A stretch of DNA of 64,000 nt from Chloroflexota bacterium (GCA_009841405.1 VXLV01000032.1:1-64000); one strand, 5' to 3'. Positions 18,830-27,908 are shown, numbered from the stretch's first letter. Translations and numbers: made by a program. The notes: generated from the letters alone by a model not told the origin.

Positions 18830-20158
18830 ATGCAAGCGCATCGTCTGTTAGAGAATCTGCAAGCGCAGCAGCACAAGAGCCCGGATGAATTCTTCGGCCT
18901 GCCCAGCGTGCTGGCGCCGCAGCGCGCCGACGCTGCCTTTGCGTCGGTGAAGAAAGTCGCGGTGCTGACGGAGTCTTTCCTGCCCAAGGTCGACGGCGTG
19001 GTCAAGACCTCGTATCTGACGATTCGCTACTTGCAAGAGACCGGGCGGGAAGTTCTGGTATTCGCGCCGGATATCGCCGTTGATCAAGTCGGTGATTCTC
19101 AAGTGATTCCTTTGCCGTCGATCAGCTTGCCGCAAGCGCCGGAGACGCGCATGGCGCTGCCGAATCCGGTTGTGGCGCGGCATATCGAGGAGTTTGAGCC
19201 GGACTTGATTCACTTGTTCAGTCCAGCCGCCATGTCCGTGAACGGCATGGCTGTCGGCCGGCATCTAAATTTGCCGGTGATCGCGAATTACCAGACGGAT
19301 TTGCCGGGCTATACCGAACATTATGGTTTTCGCATGCTGTCTGGTCCGGTGAATCGCTGGCTGCGCTATATCCATAATGGCTGCCACCTGACGTTGGCGC
19401 CGACGCGCACCATTATTGGCGAGTTGCGCGCCGCCGGTTATCGCCGCGTGCGTCACTGGGGGCGGGGCGTGAATACGGAGCGCTTTAATCCTCGCCATGC
19501 CCGGCCGGCGATGCGCCAGCGCTTGCTTAACGGGCGGGATCCGGGGTCGTTGCTTTGCGTCTTTGTCGGGCGTCTGGCCAATGAGAAGCGGATAGAACTG
19601 TTGCTGGAGGCGGCGCGGTTGCCCGGCGTCGCCTTGACCATCGTCGGCGACGGCGCCTTGCGCGAACAGCTTGAGCAAGTCTTCGCCGAGACGGACGCGC
19701 ATTTTACCGGTTACTTGTTTGGCGACGAGCTGGCGCAAGCCTACGCCAGCGCCGATGTCTTTGTTTTCCCGGGCGAGTACGAGACTTTTGGCCAGGTCAT
19801 CCAGGAAGCGATGGCGTCGGGGCTGCCATCGGTGGTCGTGAACGCCGGCGGCGCGCCCGATGTGGTGGAGGACGGGGTTAGCGGGATTGTGGTGGAACCG
19901 GCCGCGCAGGCATTCGTCGAGGTTATAGAGCGCCTGCGCGATCATCCGGAGGCGCGGCGGCAAATGAGCCGTGACGCGCGCAATGCCGCCGAGGAGCGGC
20001 CCTGGTCGGCCTTGATGGCGCAGCTCGAGGGCTACTACGAAGAAGCGTATAAGATGAATCAACGCTTCACGCGCTTGTTCGGCTTTACGAATTATCATCG
20101 GCCGCTGTCAATTCCGGCCCGGCTGGCGCGCCGGCCGCGGGTTGGCATACTTTCCTGA
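18830..20158 (+). CDS. GT4-family glycosyltransferase
   Basis: 442-residue GT-B enzyme transferring a sugar from a nucleotide donor, probably to a lipid acceptor. The N-terminal Rossmann half begins VAVLTESFLPKVDGVVKT. The C-terminal donor half has VFVGRLANEKRIELLLEA and the EX7E region FPGEYETFGQVIQEAMASG. The N-terminus and Asp-Gly-Val motif resemble sulfoquinovosyl- and mannosyl-diacylglycerol synthases (SqdX/MgtA-like), suggesting membrane glycolipid synthesis; the precise substrate is inference. About 35 polar residues precede the core. The downstream neighbour mgsA is 134 bases away and functionally unrelated. Confidence 0.85.
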   Translation: MQAHRLLENLQAQQHKSPDEFFGLPSVLAPQRADAAFASVKKVAVLTESFLPKVDGVVKTSYLTIRYLQETGREVLVFAPDIAVDQVGDSQVIPLPSISLPQAPETRMALPNPVVARHIEEFEPDLIHLFSPAAMSVNGMAVGRHLNLPVIANYQTDLPGYTEHYGFRMLSGPVNRWLRYIHNGCHLTLAPTRTIIGELRAAGYRRVRHWGRGVNTERFNPRHARPAMRQRLLNGRDPGSLLCVFVGRLANEKRIELLLEAARLPGVALTIVGDGALREQLEQVFAETDAHFTGYLFGDELAQAYASADVFVFPGEYETFGQVIQEAMASGLPSVVVNAGGAPDVVEDGVSGIVVEPAAQAFVEVIERLRDHPEARRQMSRDARNAAEERPWSALMAQLEGYYEEAYKMNQRFTRLFGFTNYHRPLSIPARLARRPRVGILS

Positions 20159-20292
20159 GGAAATCGCGGGTTAGCGCGCGTATAGATTTCTTGCAGATTA
20201 GCCCGCGCCGCGGCCCTATGGCGGCGACTTGCGGCGGCTGCGAGTATGCAAGCGGCGCGCGGCGCCGAGAGACACCAGACTTTGAGGACACT

Positions 20293-20670
20293 ATGCCTAA
20301 GCAAACCAAGCGACGCACGCTGGCGCTGATATCTCATGACGGCAAGAAGGCCGACATGGTCGGGTTCGTCAAGGATCATCGAGAGCTGCTGGCCGAATTT
20401 GACTTGGTCGGCACAAATACCACCGGCCAGCTCATCACGGAGAAGACCGGTCTGCCGGTAAAGCGGATGCTTTCGGGGCCTTATGGCGGCGATGCGCAGA
20501 TCGCGGCCATGGTGGCGGAAGGGAAAATCAGCGCGGTTTTCTTCTTTGTCGACCCACTGGGCAAGCATCCGCACGATCCGGATATTCAGAGTTTGCTGCG
20601 GATTTGCAACGTGCGCAATGTGCCGCTTGCGACCAATATCGCATCGGCTGTGCTGCTAATCAACGCCTGA
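20293..20670 (+). CDS. mgsA: Methylglyoxal synthase
   Basis: Converts dihydroxyacetone phosphate to methylglyoxal and phosphate, a cytosolic bypass of lower glycolysis used under phosphate limitation. 125 residues, near the typical size. Diagnostic motifs are all present: LISHDGKKADM near the start, SGPYGGDAQIA with the catalytic Asp, DPLGKHPHDPD and LLRICNVRNVPLATN. ATG at 20293 with a GAGG five bases upstream is clearly the start; the frame is open further 5' but loses similarity. Flanked by the GT4 gene and an ECF sigma factor. Confidence 0.95.
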   Translation: MPKQTKRRTLALISHDGKKADMVGFVKDHRELLAEFDLVGTNTTGQLITEKTGLPVKRMLSGPYGGDAQIAAMVAEGKISAVFFFVDPLGKHPHDPDIQSLLRICNVRNVPLATNIASAVLLINA

Positions 20671-20788
20671 GACATTACGTTCTTACGCGTTTCTTGCTTT
20701 TGCCGTCGCCAATCAGGCTTCATAATGGATAGCGCGCTTTGACCGTCGCTCGGCGCATGGCGGGCAGAATCGGCGGTCCGGCGCATAC

Positions 20789-21424
20789 ATGCTCCTGGTA
20801 TGGGGAATGTCCGTGACGGAAAACGACCGCATTGTTGTCGATTGGGTCATCAAAGCCAGGCTGGGCGATCAGGAGGCGTTCGCCGAGTTGGTCCATCTTT
20901 ATCATGACCCGGTTTACAACTTCTGCTATCGGATGCTGGGCGAGAGCGGCGAGGCGGAAGACGCCTCTCAGGAGACATTCCTGCGCGTGCACCGCAACTT
21001 GCACCGCTACGATATTAAGCGCTCGTTCAAGACCTGGCTGCTGTCCATCGCGTCCAATCACTGTATTGATCGCCTTCGCAAGCGGCGCGTGCAATACGTC
21101 TCGCTGGATGACGAGCCGACGGCGGCAGCGCTGGCGTTGAGCAGCAGCGACCCCACGCCGGAGCAGGCCGCCCTCAAACTGGAGCTGAAAGACGCAATCC
21201 AAAAGCTGCTGCTGCAGTTGGACGAACATTACCGCCTGGCGGTGATCTATCGCTACTGGTACGAATATTCTTACGCGGAGATCGCGCAAGCGATGAATAC
21301 GACCGAGAGCGCGATCAAGAGCCGACTGCACCGCGCGCGGAAAAAATTGGCGGATTTGCTTGACGACGCCGCGCTCGAAGGAATCGACAGCAGGCTGGCC
21401 GACCCCGGCGCGAAAGGAACCTGA
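20789..21424 (+). CDS. ECF-type RNA polymerase sigma factor
   Basis: Group 4 sigma-70 factor with only regions 2 and 4. Region 2 spans about residues 25-95, with DASQETFLRVHRNL and RSFKTWLLSIASNHCIDRLR. Region 4 (about 140-195) has the helix-turn-helix YSYAEIAQAMNTTESAIKSRLHRAR. It would redirect RNA polymerase to stress or envelope promoters. Start choice is uncertain: ATG at 20789 gives 211 residues, while ATG 20807 and GTG 20813 also fit, and none has an ideal ribosome site. The stop lies one base before the next gene, the probable anti-sigma partner. Confidence 0.92.
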   Translation: MLLVWGMSVTENDRIVVDWVIKARLGDQEAFAELVHLYHDPVYNFCYRMLGESGEAEDASQETFLRVHRNLHRYDIKRSFKTWLLSIASNHCIDRLRKRRVQYVSLDDEPTAAALALSSSDPTPEQAALKLELKDAIQKLLLQLDEHYRLAVIYRYWYEYSYAEIAQAMNTTESAIKSRLHRARKKLADLLDDAALEGIDSRLADPGAKGT

Positions 21425-21425
21425 G

Positions 21426-21986
21426 ATGTCCGACGAGCGGAGCCTGCCTCAGCAGGATATGATGCAAGACGCGCTGGATGGGCAGCTTTCCGAAGAAATG
21501 GCGGGCAAGCTGGTGGAGATATTGCGGCGGGACGAAACGGCCGCGGAAGAATACAGCCGCTTGCAGCGCGTCGATGCCTTGCTGCGGCGCGCGCCGCAGA
21601 AGCGGGCGCCGGCGCGTCTCGCGGCGACAATCATGGCGCGGGTGGCGGCGACCATGCAGGCGGAGGCGGAGAAATCAGGCTTGTCGCCGGAAATGCAGCG
21701 CGTCATGATGCTGAGCATTTCGGCGGCGATGATGGCGATGATGCCGATGATGGAAGCGGCATCCTGGCTGGTGCTGAACGCCCGGCGCGATCCTGAATTG
21801 CTCAGCGATGTCATGGTCGAGACGATCGGCTGGATGTCGCTGGTGACCAATGCGCTGATCCAACTGCTGGAGGATGCCGAAGACCTGGCGCGCACAGACC
21901 CGGAGGTCGCGGCGGCGACGCTCGCGCTGACGCCATATATGCTTTCGACGATACTGGATTACCTCGACGAGCTGGAACTGCAATAG
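21426..21986 (+). CDS. Probable anti-sigma factor partner
   Basis: 186 residues, beginning one base after the ECF sigma stop (TGA G ATG), which implies translational coupling. The N-terminal 70 residues (MMQDALDGQLSEEMAGKL..., LRRDETAAEEYSRLQRVDALL) have the helical pattern of anti-sigma factors, but no HxxxCxxC zinc site. A Met/Ala-rich hydrophobic stretch (SISAAMMAMMPMMEAASW, about residues 97-114) could be a membrane segment, and the acidic C-terminus is helical. The function is inferred mainly from context and shape. It would hold the sigma factor inactive at the membrane until a signal arrives. Confidence 0.65.
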   Translation: MSDERSLPQQDMMQDALDGQLSEEMAGKLVEILRRDETAAEEYSRLQRVDALLRRAPQKRAPARLAATIMARVAATMQAEAEKSGLSPEMQRVMMLSISAAMMAMMPMMEAASWLVLNARRDPELLSDVMVETIGWMSLVTNALIQLLEDAEDLARTDPEVAAATLALTPYMLSTILDYLDELELQ

Positions 21987-22055
21987 AGGGCGACGCTGCG
22001 CCGGCGTATGCTGCCGGCTGTACTATCATGGCGGCGCGCCCGGTCAAATCGAAAA

Positions 22056-22078
22056 GAGGCGCTATTGTCTAGCGCCTC
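22056..22078 (-). terminator. Terminator after greA
   Basis: A perfect 9-bp stem, GAGGCGCTA (22056-22064) and TAGCGCCTC (22070-22078), with a 5-base loop. On the minus strand it is followed by TTTT. It also closes the opposing sigma/anti-sigma unit. Confidence 0.75.
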
Positions 22079-22104
22079 CGCCATTCGGACTGAGGAACTT
22101 GAAG

Positions 22105-22593
22105 CTAGCTGCCTTCATCCGGGATCGTCTCGATTTTGCGCACTCGATAAGTGACCAGGCCGTCAGGCACTTCCACTTTGACGCGGTCGCCAACTTGTTT
22201 GCCGAGCAAGGCTTTGCCCACCGGTGAATCCAGCGAAACGCCGCGCCGCCCATGCGTGATCTCCTCATGATCGAGCAAGTCCATGGTGAACTCTTCCTTT
22301 TCCGATGCGTCGTAGACGGTCACGCGGTTGCCCGGCGTGATGGTGTCAGGGTCTTCGCCGGCGTCGATGATTTCCGCGCGCGCCAGGACATTCTGCAGAT
22401 GTGAAACGCGTTCGTCCAGCCGCTCCTTCGATACCATCGCATCAAAGAAGACCGCCTCTTCACCCTGGTCGTCTTCGCGGGCTTCGGCGAGCATCTCGGC
22501 AACTTTGCTGTTTTCTTCGTTTGTTAGCACGTTGAGTTCGCGCTGCAGCTTCTGGAAGCCTAGCCGCGTCAACAGAATGCGTCTTTCCGCCAT
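22105..22593 (-). CDS. greA: Transcription elongation factor GreA
   Basis: Rescues backtracked RNA polymerase by stimulating transcript cleavage. 162 residues, the family length. An N-terminal antiparallel coiled coil (LTRLGFQKLQRELNVLTNEE, EAREDDQGEEAVFFDA with the tip acidic residues) is followed by the FKBP-like C-terminal domain (DSPVGKALLGKQVGDRVKVEV). ATG at 22593 is fixed by AAAGGAA six bases upstream and by family length, although the frame stays open for another 53 codons. A clear terminator follows. The gene converges on the sigma/anti-sigma pair. Confidence 0.95.
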   Translation of the reverse strand: MAERRILLTRLGFQKLQRELNVLTNEENSKVAEMLAEAREDDQGEEAVFFDAMVSKERLDERVSHLQNVLARAEIIDAGEDPDTITPGNRVTVYDASEKEEFTMDLLDHEEITHGRRGVSLDSPVGKALLGKQVGDRVKVEVPDGLVTYRVRKIETIPDEGS

Positions 22594-22867
22594 GTTATGT
22601 TCCTTTCGTGTAGCAATCACCAGGTTATACGGCGACTCTAGCCAAGAGTTCTGTCTGCCTCTCATTGGACGCAACACCAAACAAAGCACACGAAACGCCC
22701 TGCCCACGGGGCGGGACGCGCCATGTCCTTCGCTTGTCTGCTTATACACCAATTATACGGCATTATCCTCTGAAAATCAAATCCGCGGCTTCAGCGCGCG
22801 GTTTGGCGGTATGCTCAGAAGCTTGGCGCGTTCGCCATTCGCATTGGCTTACAGGCTGCCCGCGGCC

Positions 22868-23848
22868 TCAACCCCGCTGATAAACTTCCGGGTTAACGCA
22901 GGTAGGCAGCGGCTGGCCTTGCAAGCCGGCGATCAGATTGTCCACCGCCATCTCAGCCATTTTGGCGCGGGTGGCGACACTGGCGCTGGCGATATGCGGC
23001 ACGATAAGGCAGTTGTCGAGCGTGAGCAGCGGGTCGTCAAGCGGAACGGGCTCGGGATCCGTGACATCCAGGCCGGCGGCCAGGATCTCGCCGTCGCGAA
23101 GCGCGGCGTAGAGCGCGCGCGGATCGACGACGCTGCCGCGCGCGGTGTTGATAAGGATGGCGGTCGGTTTCATCAGATTCAGTTCTCGCTGGCTGATCAG
23201 ATGGCGCGTTTCGTCGGTTAAGGGGACGTGCAGGCTTACGAAGTCGCTATTGCACAGCAATTCGTCCAGGGTCGCTTTTTCGCCGCCAAGGCGCCTGATT
23301 TCGTCGGCGCTCTCCAAACTATTGACCAGCACGCGCATGTTGAAGCCTTGGGCGCGGCGCATGACAGCCGCCCCGATGCGCCCGCAGCCGATGATGCCCA
23401 GGGTCGCGCCGAAGATGTCTTGGCCGGACAGGACAGTGGGGTGCCAGGTTAGCCACTTGCCGTCATGGATATATTGCCGCGCTTCGGGAATACGCCGCGC
23501 TGTCGCCATCAGCAGCGCGAAGGCGAAGTCGGCCGTGGTTTCGTTGAGGACGCCCGGCGTATTGCCGATGGGGATGCCGCGCTGGCTGGCGGCGGCGATG
23601 TCGATATTGTCGTAGCCCACGGCCAGATTGCTGATCACTTTGATCTGGGGCGCGGCGTCCATAAGCGGCGCGTCAATGCGGTCCGTGAGCAAACAGAGCA
23701 AGCCGTCGAGCTCGCCGATTTTGTCCAGGATTACGTCATAGTCGGGCGGCCGGAATTCCCCCCAGACTTCCGCTTCGCAGTGATTGGCGAGGCGCTCCAA
23801 TGCTGCTGCTGGCAATTCACGCGTGACGAATACTTTGTCTCGGCCCAT
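22868..23848 (-). CDS. D-2-hydroxyacid dehydrogenase (glyoxylate/hydroxypyruvate reductase-like)
   Basis: NAD(P)-dependent reductase of 2-oxoacids, 326 residues. The NAD-binding motif is [13 protein letters not shown] (about 147-159). The catalytic triad is visible as Arg in NTARGSVVD, Glu in DVTDPEPVP and His in VPHIASAS. Sequence style ([18 protein letters not shown]) fits the glyoxylate reductase/GhrB-like branch. It would handle glyoxylate or hydroxypyruvate linked to serine-glycine metabolism, which agrees loosely with the GlyA-GcvT fusion elsewhere in the window. Cytosolic. ATG start at 23848. Confidence 0.9.
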   Translation of the reverse strand: MGRDKVFVTRELPAAALERLANHCEAEVWGEFRPPDYDVILDKIGELDGLLCLLTDRIDAPLMDAAPQIKVISNLAVGYDNIDIAAASQRGIPIGNTPGVLNETTADFAFALLMATARRIPEARQYIHDGKWLTWHPTVLSGQDIFGATLGIIGCGRIGAAVMRRAQGFNMRVLVNSLESADEIRRLGGEKATLDELLCNSDFVSLHVPLTDETRHLISQRELNLMKPTAILINTARGSVVDPRALYAALRDGEILAAGLDVTDPEPVPLDDPLLTLDNCLIVPHIASASVATRAKMAEMAVDNLIAGLQGQPLPTCVNPEVYQRG

Positions 23849-23959
23849 ATTCCGTCTCCCGATGCAGAATTCCGCGCGAGATTATAGCGCAAATAGGCGA
23901 GCAGTCGCCAAGGGCGCAATGGTTGGGACAGCACGGCCAATACTGGAAGATTGGCGCGC

Positions 23960-24820
23960 TTATGGCAGGCAGGGCAAAGTGATCTTTAGCAGCGTGCCCT
24001 TGCCGGGTTTGCTGCCCATTTGCAGGCTGCCGCCGCAGCCTTCGATATGTTTTCGGGCGAGATACAGGCCCAGACCCAGGCCCGGATCGGCGTCGCGCGC
24101 TTGCCAGAAGGGTTCAATCGACACATCGGAAGTGGCGCGGAAGCCGCGGCCCCGGTCCAGGATGCCGATGTCGGTTTTGTAACCGAATTCTTGCACCTTG
24201 ATTCTGGCTTCCTGGACATTGGCGTGCAGGCGGATATTGCGCGCGATTTCGCCAAATGCGTGTGAGAGGTAGGCTTCGTCGCCGATGGCGCAGAAGCGCG
24301 CGTCAACCTCCGGCAGGATGACGTCGCGCAGAACAGAGCGCATTCTGTGGATGAGCACAGCGCCGTCGAATTCATCTTCGGCGTACTCCAGCATGTCGTG
24401 CCGAAGCATCGAATAATGCCAGATGTTGGTCATCGCGCCTTCGATCGAATGAAAGGCGTCGATGACGTGGGCAATCGTTGCTTGCTGCTCTTCGCCCAGT
24501 GGGCCGTCGAAACCGGTGGAGAGATTGTCGAGCGCCGCCCTTGCCGGGTCGCTCAGCGCGTTGAATCGTTCAAGCACCGCTGGGCGCGTGGCGGCGTTTT
24601 CAATGCCGAGGGAGGTAATGACGTCCATGACCAGGGTATGCAAGCCCCAGCAATAAGCGTGGACGCGCTTGCAGCACTCGCGTTGATCGCCGGTTGTCGC
24701 GCCGAACGCGCCCGACATCAGCGATTCCATCAGCGAGATGACATCGCTGACTGGGTCCAGCAGTTTGCTATAGGAGATGTTTGACACGTTCCGAGACTCG
24801 TAGGCTTGCCCAGTCTCCAT
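23960..24820 (-). CDS. Orphan histidine-kinase-like ATPase
   Basis: 286 residues. The C-terminal third is a GHKL ATP-binding domain with an N box (HAFGEIARNIRLHA), a G1 box (DIGILDRGRGF) and a G2 box (DPGLGLGLYLARKHIEGCGG). The N-terminal 150 residues are helical (LLDPVSDVISLMESLMSG) and resemble a dimerisation helix pair, but I cannot place the usual phospho-accepting His-Glu/Asp motif with confidence. No membrane segment is seen, so it is a cytosolic sensor or anti-sigma-type kinase. No response regulator is adjacent. It is transcribed leftward and ends 111 bases from the dehydrogenase start. Confidence 0.75.
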   Translation of the reverse strand: METGQAYESRNVSNISYSKLLDPVSDVISLMESLMSGAFGATTGDQRECCKRVHAYCWGLHTLVMDVITSLGIENAATRPAVLERFNALSDPARAALDNLSTGFDGPLGEEQQATIAHVIDAFHSIEGAMTNIWHYSMLRHDMLEYAEDEFDGAVLIHRMRSVLRDVILPEVDARFCAIGDEAYLSHAFGEIARNIRLHANVQEARIKVQEFGYKTDIGILDRGRGFRATSDVSIEPFWQARDADPGLGLGLYLARKHIEGCGGSLQMGSKPGKGTLLKITLPCLP

Positions 24821-24906
24821 TATAGCGCATCATTTCTCACAGCGGGGTGATTGACGGCTTACGGCAGTCTTAAAGGGCGGCGCGCATGCAAGCCGCCTAA
24901 CAGCAA

Positions 24907-24935
24907 AAAGCAGCCGGCGCGGGGCCCGCTGCTTT
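24907..24935 (-). terminator. Terminator of the rplJ-rplL operon
   Basis: AAAGCAGC (24907-24914) pairs with GCTGCTTT (24928-24935) around a GC-rich 13-base loop. On the minus strand the stem runs directly into TTTTT. Confidence 0.75.
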
Positions 24936-24991
24936 GGAATGCCTGGCTTGCGGCTCTCGATTCGGGGTCGAGAGCGGAGTAGCGCGCGAGG

Positions 24992-25381
24992 CTACTTGAG
25001 CTCGACGACGGCGCCGGCTTCTTCCAGCTTGGATTTGCCGTCTTCGGCCATATCTTTGCTGACTTCTTCGAGCACGGTCGCGGGCGCGGATTCGACCAGT
25101 TCTTTGGCTTCTTTCAGTCCGAGCGGGGTGATGCCGCGGATGGCTTTGATGACGTTGATCTTCTTGGGGCCGATTTCCTTCAGAATCAGATCGAATTCGG
25201 TCTGTTCCTCTTCCGGCTCGGCCTCGGCGCCGCCGGCGGCAGCACCGGGCGCCATCATCATCATGCCGCCGCCGACGGCCGCTTCGACGCCCCAAGCGTC
25301 TTCCAGCTTTTTCTTCAAGTCAGCGGCTTCCAGAATGGTCAAAGCGCTGAGTTCTTCTACCAGTTTGTCCAGGTCTGCCAT
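24992..25381 (-). CDS. rplL: Ribosomal protein bL12 (L7/L12)
   Basis: Stalk protein of the large ribosomal subunit that recruits translation GTPases. 129 residues, usual length: N-terminal dimerisation helices ([21 protein letters not shown]), an Ala/Gly hinge ([16 protein letters not shown]) and a C-terminal domain with [19 protein letters not shown] and [13 protein letters not shown] at 25381 is fixed by AAAGGAAA upstream. It lies 82 bases downstream of rplJ on the same strand, the standard L10-L12 arrangement, and is closed by a terminator. Confidence 0.97.
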   Translation of the reverse strand: MADLDKLVEELSALTILEAADLKKKLEDAWGVEAAVGGGMMMMAPGAAAGGAEAEPEEEQTEFDLILKEIGPKKINVIKAIRGITPLGLKEAKELVESAPATVLEEVSKDMAEDGKSKLEEAGAVVELK

Positions 25382-25463
25382 TGTTGTTTCCTTTCCTCGG
25401 ATTGGTTCTTCTAACGATTGATTGCTTGATTGCGCGAAGTCGCGCTGGCGCTTGGCGCGCGGG

Positions 25464-26015
25464 TTACTCGGCGACGGGCGAGGCTTCTCCCTGCTCATCA
25501 AGATAAGCCTGCAGCACGTTGACGACGCCGCCGGTCGCTTGATGAATGGCGTTGACGATACCCTGGGCGGGCGCGACGACCATGCCGGCGAGTTGCGCGC
25601 GCAGTTCGTCGAGCGTCGGCAATTGCGAAACGGCTTCCACCTCCTGCGCGTCGAGGATATCGCCATTCATCATGCCGCCGGTAACTTGCATTTTTTCGTC
25701 GAATTCTTCGTCCTTGATATGCTTGAGCAAGGCTTTGGAGACGCCGGGCATATTGTCTCGCCCGAAGATATAGGCGACGGGCCCGGTAAGCAGATGCTCG
25801 GGAATTGCCCAGTCGGCGGTTTCGAGCGCCTTCTTGATCAGCGTATTCTTGGCGACGAGGTAGCGTCCGTTCTGCTCGCGCAGGGCGTTGCGCATTCCTT
25901 GGATTTGCGAGACGCTCAGTCCCTGCGTTTGGACGACGACGAACCCGTCGCTCTCGTTTAGGATCTCGACGTATTCGGCGACAAGTTCCTGTTTGCGTTC
26001 CTTTGATATGGGCAA
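25464..26015 (-). CDS. rplJ: Ribosomal protein uL10
   Basis: Stalk base protein that anchors L12 dimers to 23S rRNA. 183 residues from a TTG start at 26015, with AAAGGAG six bases upstream; longer starts lack a ribosome site. Family features include [37 protein letters not shown] and [12 protein letters not shown], and the C-terminal helix that binds L12 is present. Unlike many bacteria, rplK and rplA are not upstream; a divergent Memo-like gene is. The long leader carries its own promoter and a hairpin with a T-tract, suggesting autoregulation. Confidence 0.95.
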   Translation of the reverse strand: MPISKERKQELVAEYVEILNESDGFVVVQTQGLSVSQIQGMRNALREQNGRYLVAKNTLIKKALETADWAIPEHLLTGPVAYIFGRDNMPGVSKALLKHIKDEEFDEKMQVTGGMMNGDILDAQEVEAVSQLPTLDELRAQLAGMVVAPAQGIVNAIHQATGGVVNVLQAYLDEQGEASPVAE

Positions 26016-26219
26016 GCGCCGCTCCTTTCCCCGTAAGTCGCGCGTCCCCGCCGCGCGGGCTATCCGATTCGGCCAAAACAAACAAGCGACCCGTGCATGA
26101 GGTCGCGTCAGGTTCCAATCGTGAGAATTGGAGAGAGCTTCAGCGCGCGCCTCGGCAGGAAATTAAGGGCGTCCGCCCGCCTGCTGTCTACGGATTGCGT
26201 CGTTATCGGGTTGGTACGC
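26016..26219 (-). promoter_or_regulatory. Candidate L10 leader with attenuator hairpin
   Basis: About 200 bases of leader between the predicted rplJ transcription start and the TTG codon. It contains a small CCAAT/ATTGG hairpin (about 26117-26131) and then a stem GCGACC/GGTCGC (26086-26091 with 26101-26106), followed on the minus strand by TTGTTTGTTTT (26085-26075), a terminator-like arrangement about 60 bases before rplJ. Ribosomal protein L10 leaders are known autoregulatory elements; that identity is inference here. Confidence 0.5.
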
Positions 26220-26225
26220 TGTCGG

Positions 26226-26253
26226 ATTATAGAGCCTTTCAATAGCTGGTCAA
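26226..26253 (-). promoter_or_regulatory. Promoter of rplJ-rplL
   Basis: On the minus strand TTGACC (26253-26248), 16 bases, perfect TATAAT (26231-26226). Strong and correctly placed for a long-leader ribosomal protein operon. Confidence 0.65.
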
Positions 26254-26333
26254 GGTTGAGTTTCGGGTTTGACGCCGCCGCGCCGCTGCGCTACAACATG
26301 CCGAACGCAGGATTAGCAAGGACTGGGCTGACC

Positions 26334-27218
26334 ATGGAACTGGACCGCGACGCGCTGCAAAAGAAGGTGCATGAATTGTACGCCCGCGAACACGCTGAAC
26401 TGGGCGAGGCGGGCACGTTTGAGCATTTGGAGCGCGGACGAGCGTGGCGCCTGGCGGGGACATTGAGCGCGGGGGGTATTCTGATTTTTCCGCACGCGGG
26501 CGTGCATGATTGCGGCTGTCAGATTGCCGCTTGCGCGCAGGCCGCGCTGGATAGCGGCGCGGACAAGGTCGTCGTGCTCAGCGTGCTGCACGCCTTCACG
26601 GCCGAGATGGAAGCGGCGCGCGTGGCGGTAGCGGCCGGGGAAGACCCGGCGCAATTCGAGTACTGGGGGATTCAGGGGCCGGGCATAGATTGGCGGCGGG
26701 AGTGGACCGGCGATCATGCCTTGATCAGCTGGCGGCATTTCTGGCGGGCGGAGCTGCGGCGGCGCGGCATTGCACAAGAGCGAGGGCCGCAGGTATTCGA
26801 GCGCTATCCCTATCTGGCGGGCGGCCGCCCCGGCGATTTGCCCGGCATCGACGAGCTGGCGAGGCTGATGGAAGACGCGGTGGTCGTCAGCACTGCCGAT
26901 CCCTTTCATCATGGCATCGGTTACGGCGACGCGCCGGAGGACGCCTATAACCACGATGCGGTTGGCCTGGCGCACGCGCAAGGCATGATCGAGTCCGGCA
27001 TCCGCATCCTGGAGCGGGGCGATTACTGGGCCTATAACCAGCATTGCATCGAATCCAAGAGCGACGCCCGCGATACCGGGCAGGTGTTCCGCTACCTGCG
27101 CGGTCCAATGACCGGCGAGGTACTCGATATCAGCTATACCGATTCGTCAGAACTGTATGATCAGCCGCCGCCGACCTGGGTTGCCGGCGCTTTGATCGAG
27201 TGGAAACTGTCAAGCTAG
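26334..27218 (+). CDS. Memo-like protein (class III extradiol dioxygenase fold)
   Basis: 294 residues. His-containing positions match the Memo/LigB-type fold: ILIFPHAGVHDCGC near residue 50, VVLSVLHAF after the next strand, and VVVSTADPFHHGIGYG near residue 190, comparable to the SSD-S/T-HYG motif of Memo proteins. Memo (AmmeMemoRadiSam family) proteins bind metal and have no agreed bacterial function. Neither the AMMECR1 nor the radical SAM partner is nearby. The frame is open much further upstream, into the rplJ leader. ATG 26334 is chosen because the family-like sequence begins there; ATG 26298 is possible. Divergent from rplJ. Confidence 0.6.
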   Translation: MELDRDALQKKVHELYAREHAELGEAGTFEHLERGRAWRLAGTLSAGGILIFPHAGVHDCGCQIAACAQAALDSGADKVVVLSVLHAFTAEMEAARVAVAAGEDPAQFEYWGIQGPGIDWRREWTGDHALISWRHFWRAELRRRGIAQERGPQVFERYPYLAGGRPGDLPGIDELARLMEDAVVVSTADPFHHGIGYGDAPEDAYNHDAVGLAHAQGMIESGIRILERGDYWAYNQHCIESKSDARDTGQVFRYLRGPMTGEVLDISYTDSSELYDQPPPTWVAGALIEWKLSS

Positions 27219-27248
27219 GCCGTGGCCGGGCGCTTGGCGAATCTCGCG

Positions 27249-27908
27249 CTACTGCGGATCGCCGGCGTCGGCGTCGTTGAAGCGGCCTTCCGTTTCCTTC
27301 AGCGCGTCTTGCAGCTTCTGCTGCCGCAGGCTCTGCGTCAGATCGCCGCGGGTGCGCTCGAGAACGCCGCGCACGACATCCGTTTGCCGCCGGAGGCCGC
27401 GGGTCAGCGCATCGGGGAAGTCGAATGTCACCAGTTGGTCGTAGATGTCATCCATCGCCAGTAGCAGGCGCTCGGCTTCGTCGCTGTGCCCGTCCGTCCG
27501 CCGCATGATATCCAGAATAAACCGGCGCAGCTCAGTTGCTGCCTCGCCAAGGCCCTTGAGATAAGTCGCGCTTGCGATGCCTAGCTCCGCGGACGATGGA
27601 AGCGCTTCGCCCCGAATGATGGCCAGCGTGATGAAGGCCTCGGCCACTTCTTTCAGCGCGTCTTGTGTGTAGCCGGTGTGATACAGATCCGGAAAGTCTT
27701 GGACAACGGACTTCAATTCTTCCGCGCCGGCCTTCACCAACTGGAGTTTCTGGTTGGCCGTGTCCCAATCCCGCCGATGAATGGCGCGGATGCTTTCGGA
27801 GCAATGACGCACCAGCTGGCGCGAGCGCGCGATGGCTTGGTCGCGGGCGGCATTGCGTTCTTCCAGGTCGGCGCGAACCGCCTCACAGATTTGCTCCAGA
27901 TTATTCAT
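27249..27908 (-). CDS. Translin-family protein
   Basis: 219-residue, almost entirely alpha-helical protein with the look of the translin family: LEERNAARDQAIARSRQLVRHCSESIRAIHRRDWD, then VVQDFPDLYHTGYTQDALKEVAEAF and the later GLGEAATELRRFILDIMRR. Translins bind single-stranded DNA or RNA, and with TRAX or archaeal homologs act on RNA; the bacterial role is unknown. It starts ATG at 27908 inside the last codons of the DUF3467 gene, so the two are translationally coupled. The family call is by overall pattern, without a single decisive motif. Confidence 0.65.
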   Translation of the reverse strand: MNNLEQICEAVRADLEERNAARDQAIARSRQLVRHCSESIRAIHRRDWDTANQKLQLVKAGAEELKSVVQDFPDLYHTGYTQDALKEVAEAFITLAIIRGEALPSSAELGIASATYLKGLGEAATELRRFILDIMRRTDGHSDEAERLLLAMDDIYDQLVTFDFPDALTRGLRRQTDVVRGVLERTRGDLTQSLRQQKLQDALKETEGRFNDADAGDPQ

